Positions 1 to 6,084 of a DNA stretch of 7,912 nt are shown here, piece by piece (position 1 is the first letter of the stretch; each line of letters begins with the position of its first letter). The notes beneath the pieces were generated by a model. That model did not search any database. It was not told the DNA's origin and saw only the letters and a program-made list of their open reading frames with translations. This DNA is from DATEMK01 sp035275625. Lineage in GTDB: Bacteria > Bacteroidota > Bacteroidia > AKYH767-A > OLB10. The translations under genes were made by a program, and so were the position numbers. The stretch lies in the NCBI GenBank assembly GCA_035275625.1, contig DATEMK010000622.1:1-7912 (forward strand), written 5' to 3'.

Positions 1-187
1 AAAACCAATAATTGAAATAGAAACTGCTAATGATATTGATACATTGAAAAAAAATTTAATCAATAAATTTCCCTTGTTAAATAATTACAGTTTTCAATTT
101 GCAGTGAATAAAGAAAAGACTGAAAAAAATACTTTATTGAATGAGAACGATGAAGTAGCCTTATTGCCACCTTTTGCAGGAGGATGA
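1..187 (+). CDS. moaD: MoaD, molybdopterin synthase sulfur-carrier subunit (3' end only)
   Basis: The 5' end is cut by the window. The frame is open from base 2 and codes for 61 residues before TGA at 185-187. The protein ends in LLPPFAGG; a PPxAGG-type tail ending in Gly-Gly is the hallmark of MoaD, a small ubiquitin-fold protein of about 80 residues, so roughly three quarters is present. In the known pathway MoeB adenylates the terminal glycine, which is then sulfurated to a thiocarboxylate; MoaD with MoaE transfers that sulfur to cPMP to make molybdopterin. The identity is backed by the next genes, moeB, moaE and moaC-moaB, which follow on the same strand. The upstream part of the protein is lysine- and asparagine-rich and carries little recognisable motif, as is usual for this fast-evolving family. 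ThiS would be the alternative, but the neighbours argue against thiamine synthesis. Confidence 0.88.
   Translation, partial: KPIIEIETANDIDTLKKNLINKFPLLNNYSFQFAVNKEKTEKNTLLNENDEVALLPPFAGG
178..183 (+). promoter_or_regulatory. Shine-Dalgarno site of moeB embedded in moaD
   Basis: AGGAGG lies 8 bases before the moeB ATG at 192. The same bases carry the last alanine and the two essential glycine codons (GGA GGA) of MoaD, immediately before its stop. A full-strength Shine-Dalgarno sequence is unusual in Bacteroidota, where translation starts mostly lack one. It decides the moeB start at 192 over the TTG at 174, which would lie upstream of it. Confidence 0.75.
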
Positions 188-191
188 TATC

Positions 192-1013
192 ATGTTAAGC
201 AAAGAAGAAATTAAAAGATACAGCAAGCAACTGCTGCTTCCAGAAATTGGAATTAAAGGACAGGAAAGGTTGAAAAATTCCCGTGTGCTTGTCATTGGTG
301 CCGGTGGTTTGGGATGTCCTGTTCTTAAATACTTGGCTGCTGCCGGAGTTGGAACGCTGGGAATTTTAGATTTTGATTCAGTGGATGAAACGAATTTACA
401 ACGCCAGGTTTTGTACAATACAGATGATGTTGGAAAATCCAAAGCACTTGTAGCTGCAGAAAAAATCTCAAGGATTAATCCGCATATCAAAGTTGAAAGC
501 CGAAATATGAAACTCGAATCTTCAAACGCATTTGAAATCATTTCTGATTATGATTTAATCGTTGATTGCTCTGATAATTTTCCGACACGTTATTTAATTA
601 ATGATACCTGTGTATTCTTAAACAAACTTTTTGTGTATGGTGGCATTCATAAATTTGAAGGACAGCTTTCTGTTTTCAACTTCAAAACAACAGATGAAAA
701 TTATGGTCCCACTTATCGATGTGCTTTCCCTGAAACTCATCCTGAAGAAACATTGTTGAATTGTTCTGCAACAGGAGTTATTGGAATAGTACCCGGCATC
801 ATTGGAACATTACAGGCAAATGAAGTGATTAAAATAATTACGGGTATAGGTGAGGTTTGTTCAGAAAAAATGTTAGTATTCAATGCGCTTAACAATACTT
901 TTATAGAAATAAAAATAAAAAGAGATGAATCTGCTTGGGACGATATTCCTAAAACAGTAACAGAGCTTCAACAAAAAATTTATTTTTCTTCGTGTGAAGA
1001 AATTGCAATTTAA
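192..1013 (+). CDS. moeB: MoeB/ThiF-type E1-like adenylyltransferase activating MoaD
   Basis: This 273-residue cytoplasmic enzyme uses ATP to adenylate the C-terminal glycine of MoaD. Visible motifs are the KRYSKQLLLPEIG start, the nucleotide-binding GAGGLG (36-41), the DFD..DETNLQRQ segment (60-72) with the ATP-contacting arginine, and DCSDN (125-129), whose second aspartate matches the Mg-binding catalytic Asp of E. coli MoeB. Further on are YRC (175-177), NCSATG (190-195) and the QANEVIK helix (208-214). The ATG at 192 is chosen because it has an AGGAGG 8 bases upstream and gives the standard N terminus. Length is that of plain MoeB plus about 25 residues; there is no rhodanese domain. The first zinc CxxC is reduced to TYRC and the second is absent (RDESAWDD in its place), so the structural zinc site of E. 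coli MoeB seems lost. It lies four bases after moaD and ten before moaE. ThiF of thiamine synthesis is the alternative; context favours MoeB. Confidence 0.9.
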   Translation: MLSKEEIKRYSKQLLLPEIGIKGQERLKNSRVLVIGAGGLGCPVLKYLAAAGVGTLGILDFDSVDETNLQRQVLYNTDDVGKSKALVAAEKISRINPHIKVESRNMKLESSNAFEIISDYDLIVDCSDNFPTRYLINDTCVFLNKLFVYGGIHKFEGQLSVFNFKTTDENYGPTYRCAFPETHPEETLLNCSATGVIGIVPGIIGTLQANEVIKIITGIGEVCSEKMLVFNALNNTFIEIKIKRDESAWDDIPKTVTELQQKIYFSSCEEIAI

Positions 1014-1023
1014 AAAGCGAATC

Positions 1024-1476
1024 ATGTTAACAGAAATAAAAAAGAAACATAGTTTTTTAAGTCAGGGACCTATTAATCCGCAATTAATTACTGACAGCAT
1101 AGTAAAGCATAGCAGTAAAAAAAATATTGGAGCGCATGAAATTTTTCTTGGGCAGGTAAGGGCTGATGTCGTCAATGGAAAAAATATTTGCGCCATTGAT
1201 TATTCTGCTTACGCGGAAATGGCAGAGATTGAAATTGAAAAAATACGTGAAAATATTATTGTCAAACATCAGCTTACCTGCGCACATGTGAAGCACAGCC
1301 TGGGGAAAATAGCTGCCGGAGAAATATGTTTTTTTGTTTTTGTTTCATCTCCTCACCGTCAGGCTGCTTTTGATGCCTGTTATGAAATGGTGGATTTAAT
1401 AAAAAAAGATGTTCCGATTTTCGGGAAAGAGATTTTTGAAGATGCAAGCTATCAGTGGAAAGAAAATAAAATTTAG
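1024..1476 (+). CDS. moaE: MoaE, molybdopterin synthase catalytic subunit
   Basis: MoaE is the large subunit of the MoaD-MoaE heterotetramer that inserts two sulfurs into cPMP to form the molybdopterin dithiolene. The 150-residue length is typical. Family motifs seen: GAHEIFLGQVR (36-46, with the conserved substrate-site arginine), YSAYAEMAE (60-68), the SSPHRQAAFDACYEMVD stretch (108-124), and LIKKDVPIFGKE (125-136). The last contains the equivalents of the two E. coli active-site lysines; in the usual WKKE the first lysine is glycine here while the second is kept. The start at 1024 follows the moeB stop by 10 bases and gives the normal N-terminal length; an in-frame GTG at 994 would overlap moeB and add ten lysine-rich residues. 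The stop is 3 bases before the moaC-moaB ATG, so the genes are surely co-transcribed and probably translationally coupled. Confidence 0.93.
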   Translation: MLTEIKKKHSFLSQGPINPQLITDSIVKHSSKKNIGAHEIFLGQVRADVVNGKNICAIDYSAYAEMAEIEIEKIRENIIVKHQLTCAHVKHSLGKIAAGEICFFVFVSSPHRQAAFDACYEMVDLIKKDVPIFGKEIFEDASYQWKENKI

Positions 1477-1479
1477 AAG

Positions 1480-2391
1480 ATGAATGACATCACCCATAAA
1501 ATCTCCACACTCCGAATAGCCACAGCACAAGCTCTTGTTCGCGTAAGCAAAAAGGCAACGATGGAAGCTGTTAAAAATAAAACGGTTCCAAAAGGAGATG
1601 TTTTTGAAATGGCAAAAGCAGCAGGTCTCCTTGCAATAAAGAAAACCTGCGACCTCATTCCCGATTGTCACCCAATGCCAGTGGAGTCTGCCTCTATTAA
1701 ATCAGAAATTAATGAATTGGAGATAAAAATTCTCGTGGAAGTAAAAACCGTTTATAAAACCGGTGTTGAAGTGGAAGCCATGCATGGCGCTTCCGTTGCA
1801 GCACTCACAATGTATGACATGTTAAAACCAATTGACAAGGGCATTGAGATATATTCCATCCGCCTGGTTGAAAAGAAGGGCGGAAAATCTGATTATACAG
1901 ATTTATATAAAACAGAATTGTCTGCTGCTGTTATTGTTTGTTCTGATTCTGTTTCCGAAGGAACAAAAGAAGACAAGGCAGGTAAAATGATTATTAAAAA
2001 GTTAGAAGCCTGTCAAATCACTAATTCGGATTATTGCGTTATACCAGATGAAATAAAATTAATCAGGGAAAAAGCGGAACTGCATGTTAAGAATGGAGTT
2101 GACCTAATAATTTTCACGGGCGGTACTGGACTTTCTTCACGCGATAATACTCCGGATGCGATACGCTCTTTTCTTGATAAAGAAATTCCCGGCATTATGG
2201 AAGCGGCAAGAAGTTACGGAATGCAACGAACACCTTATGCAATGCTTTCACGCGGTATTGCCGGGTTAAAAGGCAATTCACTTATTCTTACTTTACCGGG
2301 TTCAACACGGGCAGCAGAAGAATCCATGAACGCCTTGTTCCCTTTTGTTTTACACCTGTTCAGGATTATTGCTGAAGCTGGACATGTTTAG
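1480..2391 (+). CDS. moaCB: MoaC-MoaB fusion: cPMP synthase subunit plus molybdopterin adenylyltransferase-type domain
   Basis: One 303-residue reading frame joins two Moco enzymes. Residues 1 to about 140 are MoaC, which converts the 3',8-cyclo-GTP made by MoaA to cPMP. They carry KGDVF (38-42), DLIPDCHP (58-65) with the active-site His, TGVEVEAMHGASVAALTMYDM (94-114), K120 and KGGKSDY (133-139). The MoaC part starts at the equivalent of the MVDVS segment and lacks the roughly 15 leading residues of E. coli MoaC. Residues about 145-303 form a MoaB/MogA domain, known to adenylate molybdopterin before metal insertion. It has VIVCSDSVSEG (151-161), the signature TGGTGLSSRDNTPDA (213-227) and LPGS (272-275). 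The linker is only a few residues and no stop or shift breaks the frame, so this is a true fusion, as known from other Bacteroidota. It ends the plus-strand operon, 3 bases after moaE. Confidence 0.94.
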   Translation: MNDITHKISTLRIATAQALVRVSKKATMEAVKNKTVPKGDVFEMAKAAGLLAIKKTCDLIPDCHPMPVESASIKSEINELEIKILVEVKTVYKTGVEVEAMHGASVAALTMYDMLKPIDKGIEIYSIRLVEKKGGKSDYTDLYKTELSAAVIVCSDSVSEGTKEDKAGKMIIKKLEACQITNSDYCVIPDEIKLIREKAELHVKNGVDLIIFTGGTGLSSRDNTPDAIRSFLDKEIPGIMEAARSYGMQRTPYAMLSRGIAGLKGNSLILTLPGSTRAAEESMNALFPFVLHLFRIIAEAGHV

Positions 2392-2398
2392 GAAAAAA

Positions 2399-3397
2399 TT
2401 ATCCTCCAATTGCTATCATGCTCCTGTTATTTGTCGGCAGTGAAAAATCCTGACCGCCAGTTTCTTTCTTTTTATTTTTTAAAGAAGAAAAAATAAGTTC
2501 GTGAATATCTTCTCCTTTGCGAAAAGCAGTAAGCAAATCAAGCTCTTCATTTGAGAAAAGGCAATTTTTAATTTTTCCGTCAGCAAAGAGTCGGAGACGG
2601 TTGCAATCACCGCAAAAAGGAAGCGTAATCGTATTGATAAAAGCAAATGTTCCTGCATAACCGGGAACTTTATATTTTTTAGCCGTTGAATTTTTTTCGT
2701 CTGCTAATTTTTCCATTTCAAATTTCAGCCCTATAAAATCAAGCATTTCTCTGTATGAAAAAATTTTTTCACGGTTCCATCCATTGCCGGGAAAAGGCAT
2801 GAATTCAATAAATCGGATATGCACCGGGTTATGTTTTGTAAACTCCACAAAATTCCATAGCTCATGGTGATTTATGCCATTCATCACTACTGCATTTATT
2901 TTCACCAGGAAATTATGCTTCAATAACAAGTGGATGTTCGACATTACTTTATCAAAATCATCCCTGTGAGTTATGTGAAAAAAATTTTCTTTGTTAAAAG
3001 TGTCCAAACTTACATTAACAGCGCAAATGCCTGCATTTTTAAAATCATCAATAAAATCTTTCACTCGTGTCGCATTTGTTGAGATGGCAAGCTCAACAGG
3101 CAATTCAGCAAGCAAACGGATTATTTGTTTTGCATCTGCTCTTATTAAGGGTTCACCACCTGTGAGCCGGATTTTTTTGACACCAAGTTTCACAAATACA
3201 GATGCAATGGCATGGATTTCTTTTGCCGTCATCAATTTTGATGATGGTGAAAAAATCATTTTATCGGAAGGCATGCAATACGTGCACCGCAAGTTGCACC
3301 GGTCTGTGATGGAAATACGTAAGTAATCATGCACTCTTCCGAATGAATCCTTCAGGGTTCCAATAGATTGTTTTTTTATGTTTTCAATCACATTCAT
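2399..3397 (-). CDS. moaA: MoaA, radical-SAM GTP 3',8-cyclase
   Basis: MoaA carries out the first Moco step, cyclising GTP by radical chemistry; its product goes to MoaC. The 332 residues are the usual length. The N-terminal SAM 4Fe-4S cluster motif is CNLRCTYC (C34, C38, C41), followed by the SAM-binding TGGEP (79-83). The C-terminal substrate cluster is CGDCNRLRL (C262, C265) with C279 in KNCLF; the RLR arginines contact GTP in known structures. The protein ends in Gly-Gly, and the C-terminal GG tail is functionally important in MoaA. It is convergent with moaC-moaB (7 bases between stops) and lies 43 bases downstream of the cytochrome gene on its own strand. It may be read through from that group or from its own -7-like element just upstream. 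No key residue is missing. Confidence 0.96.
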   Translation of the reverse strand: MNVIENIKKQSIGTLKDSFGRVHDYLRISITDRCNLRCTYCMPSDKMIFSPSSKLMTAKEIHAIASVFVKLGVKKIRLTGGEPLIRADAKQIIRLLAELPVELAISTNATRVKDFIDDFKNAGICAVNVSLDTFNKENFFHITHRDDFDKVMSNIHLLLKHNFLVKINAVVMNGINHHELWNFVEFTKHNPVHIRFIEFMPFPGNGWNREKIFSYREMLDFIGLKFEMEKLADEKNSTAKKYKVPGYAGTFAFINTITLPFCGDCNRLRLFADGKIKNCLFSNEELDLLTAFRKGEDIHELIFSSLKNKKKETGGQDFSLPTNNRSMIAIGG

Positions 3398-3404
3398 TGC
3401 CGTT

Positions 3405-3434
3405 CAAATGTATAAAAATCAAACGGAGTTTAAC
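3405..3434 (-). promoter_or_regulatory. Candidate Bacteroidota promoter for moaA
   Basis: On the minus strand TACATTTG (3412-3405) matches the TAnnTTTG -7 element of Bacteroidota housekeeping promoters. The -33 region is weak: TTA at about 3431-3429 or GTT at 3434-3432, rather than TTTG. The element ends only 7 bases before the moaA ATG, so a transcript from it would be almost leaderless. The -7 match is exact, but such an 8-mer is common by chance in AT-rich DNA. Confidence 0.3.
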
Positions 3435-3440
3435 CACTTT

Positions 3441-3725
3441 TCAAGGCTGTGAAGTCAGGTATTGAAATATTAGTTGTTTTTCTTCATCAGTGATTTTTGC
3501 TTTGACCTGCATTTCGTCAAGCTGTTTTTTCCACCCTGCTGCATCATATTCCTTGGGTAAGTGAAGATTGTGACAATTGCTACAATGGTCAACATAAAGT
3601 TTTCTTCCTGCTAAAAGTTCCTGTTGCTTTGTGGAATCAGTTGAGGCAGGCATATAAAGTGATTGGCTGCAACTCCAGATAAAGCAGCCAATCAGAGCCA
3701 AGCCTGAATTTATTTTTCTTCCCAT
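3441..3725 (-). CDS. Small c-type cytochrome, probable lipoprotein
   Basis: The 94-residue product has a short hydrophobic N terminus (residues 8-18) with cysteines at 14 (in LIGC, a good lipobox) and 19, so it is probably exported and lipid-anchored. One covalent haem site is present, CSNCH (48-52). The pattern after it, a Trp at 65 and M72 in LDEM, fits the axial methionine and the usual spacing of small mono-haem cytochromes of Bacteroidota, with the closing helix DEEKQLIFQYL. It would pass electrons in the periplasm; the partner is unknown. The ATG shares its A with the last base of the upstream barrel gene's stop (TAATG), so the two are translationally coupled. It is not one of the large cytochrome oxidase or reductase subunits, and no such gene is in the window. 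Confidence 0.8.
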   Translation of the reverse strand: MGRKINSGLALIGCFIWSCSQSLYMPASTDSTKQQELLAGRKLYVDHCSNCHNLHLPKEYDAAGWKKQLDEMQVKAKITDEEKQLIFQYLTSQP

Positions 3726-4567
3726 TAAAAACTGTATCCAATCAATAAGCGGAATTCAAAATCTTCGTGTTCATCACGAACTCTGCTTCCTTGTGCAGCA
3801 TCAGTCTTATGTAAGTTACCAATTTGTGGTAATGCATTCAATACTCCCCAGAATTTTCCCTGATTGAAATAAAAAGATGGCCCGCCAAATAATACACTGT
3901 GTTCCCAGCCTTCGCCTTTTGCAATCTCATTGTGATTTCTTATTTCCAAACCAAGACCGCAAGTCGGTTTGAAGAAGTGCATGTAAGCAAAGTCAAGTTC
4001 AACAGGAGCTTCCCATTCCATTTCTCTTTCAATCCCGTTGCCCTCTTTTTCAACCTCTGTTTCCAATTCAAATTCTCCAACTAAATTGAAGGCGAATAAT
4101 TCATTATTGATTCGTTTGTCCAGAATTATCTTTCCCTCTATTTCATATTCATCACTGCCAGCCGTTAGTTCTAAATAAAGTGCTGAGCCGATTTTGTTTG
4201 CAACCGGGTCGGAGAGTTTGAATTTCCATTCGTTGCTGAAAGAAGTTTCAATATCAGTTTGTGTTGGAAATTCTGTTGCACTGGTATCAAGCAAAGCGTA
4301 TTTGAAATTGCTTGTGTTAAAATAGACAGCGGTCTGAATATTTTTTCCTAAACCAAATTCAAATTCAATACGATTGTCTAAATATCTGCCGAAGGCAAAC
4401 GGACTGTATGCACCAACTTTTCCTGTTCGTAAGGTGGTCCAATATTCAATGTCAAAACTGCCTTTTGCCAAAACATTGGTCTGATAAGTTCTTGCAAATA
4501 CCCTGTCCTGTGCGTAGGATGCAGTAGCGATTGCTAATAATATTGCTGTGGTAAATATGTATTTCAT
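3725..4567 (-). CDS. Secreted outer-membrane beta-barrel protein, unknown function
   Basis: The start at 4567 is chosen because it puts a clean signal peptide at the N terminus (residues 1-19, cleavage after ASYA before QD); an upstream in-frame ATG at 4603 would add 12 residues before the signal. The 280-residue protein then shows alternating hydrophobic and polar strands rich in aromatic residues, a run of acidic residues around 164-190, and ends in LLIGYSF. A C-terminal aromatic residue is the usual signal for insertion by the BAM machinery. The opening section (FARTYQT, then KGSFDIEYWTTLRTGK, then EFEFGLGKNIQTAVYFN) resembles barrels often annotated as transporter or DUF6662-like, but I cannot confirm that from memory. 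It overlaps the cytochrome gene by one base and lies 99 bases downstream of the DUF6580-type gene. Function is not assignable; porin or surface receptor are possible. Confidence 0.7.
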   Translation of the reverse strand: MKYIFTTAILLAIATASYAQDRVFARTYQTNVLAKGSFDIEYWTTLRTGKVGAYSPFAFGRYLDNRIEFEFGLGKNIQTAVYFNTSNFKYALLDTSATEFPTQTDIETSFSNEWKFKLSDPVANKIGSALYLELTAGSDEYEIEGKIILDKRINNELFAFNLVGEFELETEVEKEGNGIEREMEWEAPVELDFAYMHFFKPTCGLGLEIRNHNEIAKGEGWEHSVLFGGPSFYFNQGKFWGVLNALPQIGNLHKTDAAQGSRVRDEHEDFEFRLLIGYSF

Positions 4568-4666
4568 TTCATTTGCTTTTTTTATTTGTGCAAAGAACAG
4601 CATAAGAAAAAATTATTCGGATATTCAAAAAGGAAATTCTGTAACCGAAAAAGGAAAAAAGAAAAC

Positions 4667-5236
4667 TTAATTTTGTTGCATTCTCAATACGGGGAATCGC
4701 TTTTGCAATAGTGCGAATGAACCGAACAAAACTCCTGAATAAAATAAATCACCAAGTAAAGTTCCATTCATATATTGAATTCCTGCTGCGTAACAGGTAA
4801 GAAGTCCATTAAAGTTTTGGGGATAAGTCGGATTACCGGGAAAACAGGTCAAATTTGTTATAAGAAAAAATATGGTTGTTGATGAAAGGGCTCCAGCGAT
4901 AACTCTTCGCAGTGTTACTTTTCTGAAAATAAAAATTGCTGCAATTGTTATTAAAAGATAACTTCCATACATCCAATAGAACCCATTTTCAAACCAGGTG
5001 AAAGTTGGATAATATTGAGCATAGATTACGTTGTTGATAAATAAATCACTTAACCATGTTGCTGCAATTGGAATTAAAAATGCCTGCCACTTTTCGCTGA
5101 AGTATGCTGCTCCAAAAAGCCCGATTGCACCGAGTGGGGAAAAGTTTGGCATGTGAGGAATTATTCGCGAAAATGCAGCGAGAAAAATTAACGATGTTAA
5201 AACACTTACCCGTAAATTTATTTTATTTGATTCCAT
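4667..5236 (-). CDS. DUF6580-type integral membrane protein, putative transport protein
   Basis: The 189-residue product is strongly hydrophobic, with about five or six membrane segments (approximately 10-24, 32-46, 50-68, 91-105, 112-130 and 160-177). The stretch RIIPHMPNFSPLGAIGLFGAA (24-44), the following WLSD (61-64) and the late GDLFYSG (162-168) match what I know of DUF6580, a family thought to resemble the substrate-binding S components of ECF transporters. Substrate is unknown; no ECF ATPase or T component is in the window. It is preceded by the AraC-type regulator with a 27-base gap, so the two are probably one transcript, and the gene is the likeliest direct partner of that regulator. 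It is followed by 99 bases before the barrel gene. The family call is moderately sure, the transport role is inference. Confidence 0.7.
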   Translation of the reverse strand: MESNKINLRVSVLTSLIFLAAFSRIIPHMPNFSPLGAIGLFGAAYFSEKWQAFLIPIAATWLSDLFINNVIYAQYYPTFTWFENGFYWMYGSYLLITIAAIFIFRKVTLRRVIAGALSSTTIFFLITNLTCFPGNPTYPQNFNGLLTCYAAGIQYMNGTLLGDLFYSGVLFGSFALLQKRFPVLRMQQN

Positions 5237-5263
5237 AATTTTTATTTTTGATAAGGATATGAA

Positions 5264-6013
5264 TCAATTTTGCAGCAACTCACTTGGAAATACTCCGGAG
5301 TATTTTTTGAAAGCAGAACTGAAATTACTTGCACTTGAAAAACCAATTTGGTCAGCTACCTGAGAAACCGTGCAGCCTGTAGTTGATAGTAGCATTTTTG
5401 CTTTCAACATTCTTTGCTCCTGAACGAAATCGTAAACAGTTGTTCCGAATAATTCTTTGAATCCTTTTTTGAGATAGCATTGATTGATTCCGATTTGCAG
5501 AGAGAGTTCCGGAATCGTTGGCGGATTATTCAAAGTGCTTAAAATAATTTCTTTTGCTTTGAGAATTTTTTCCTTCTCAATCTTATTGGTTAGAAATTTA
5601 CATGAAGCACAAGCGGTTTGATTTGCAGCATTGCATTTTTGAAAACAGAGAAGAAGTGAAAGCGCTTTACTTTCTAAAAACATATTTCTGAATGCTCCCT
5701 GCAATTTGCAATTGATAATATCGTGTAAAATCATTTGGGTGTTGCAGCAAATATCATGTTGTTGATGTTCTGGAAATTGATTGATGTTAAAGTCGGATGA
5801 AAAGCTTTTCAGATAGTTATGATGAAAAGTAAATTCAATGTCATAAGAAAATGGAGTGTTCTCAAGAGTTAAACTGCAATCAAGTCCTGAAAATTCACAA
5901 GTAAGCACAATATTATCTGTGTACCTTTTCAAAAAAGAATTATTGTCTCTTTTAATAAAAAGGGGGTTGACGAAATAATAAAGTCCTTCTTTTATTTTCT
6001 GTTCGGATGTCAT
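5264..6013 (-). CDS. AraC-family (PchR-like) transcriptional regulator with a cysteine cluster
   Basis: The 249-residue protein has a C-terminal AraC DNA-binding domain of two helix-turn-helix units (about 166-185 and 214-236), with the family signature GFKELFGTTVYDFVQEQRM (184-202) and GFSSASNFSSAFKKYSGVFPSEL (224-246). The segment before it, IEKEKILKAKEIIL and NNPPTIPELSLQIGIN, is the form found in PchR-like regulators. The N-terminal 110 residues are a poorly conserved sensing domain. Between the domains lies C123-x3-C127-x7-C135-x2-C138, plus a C89-C90 pair. This could hold a metal or iron-sulfur cluster or act as a redox switch; that is inference. The start at 6013 has no Shine-Dalgarno sequence. 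The gene heads the minus-strand series and is preceded by a promoter candidate and an inverted repeat, suggesting autoregulation. Confidence 0.88.
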   Translation of the reverse strand: MTSEQKIKEGLYYFVNPLFIKRDNNSFLKRYTDNIVLTCEFSGLDCSLTLENTPFSYDIEFTFHHNYLKSFSSDFNINQFPEHQQHDICCNTQMILHDIINCKLQGAFRNMFLESKALSLLLCFQKCNAANQTACASCKFLTNKIEKEKILKAKEIILSTLNNPPTIPELSLQIGINQCYLKKGFKELFGTTVYDFVQEQRMLKAKMLLSTTGCTVSQVADQIGFSSASNFSSAFKKYSGVFPSELLQN

Positions 6014-6084
6014 GATGTAACCATTATTACCATGATTAAGATGGCTAAAATGCAGCGACTATTTGTTTTATTTTATTCACGGGA

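Noticed and set aside
174..191. Upstream TTG start for moeB adding six residues
   Set aside because: It lies before the AGGAGG site at 178-183; the ATG at 192 has correct spacing and gives the family's usual N terminus.
161..541. Long minus-strand frame inside moeB
   Set aside because: It is the antisense of a well-conserved gene and shows no protein-family features.
994..1023. Upstream GTG start for moaE overlapping moeB
   Set aside because: It would add ten lysine-rich residues with no family support; the ATG at 1024 gives normal MoaE length.
2385..2410. Bidirectional terminator between moaC-moaB and moaA
   Set aside because: Only a 4-base complement (AGGA and TCCT) flanks the gap; no stable hairpin.
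2991..3326. Plus-strand frame inside moaA
   Set aside because: It is the antisense of the conserved radical-SAM region of moaA; no independent evidence of coding.
4568..4603. Upstream ATG start for the barrel protein
   Set aside because: It would place twelve residues ahead of a clean signal peptide that begins at the ATG at 4567.
4568..4666. Promoter between the DUF6580-type gene and the barrel gene
   Set aside because: No TAnnTTTG match on the minus strand in this gap. An ATTTCCTT half-site like that of the 6092 repeat occurs at 4631-4638 (plus-strand AAGGAAAT), but its partner arm is missing.
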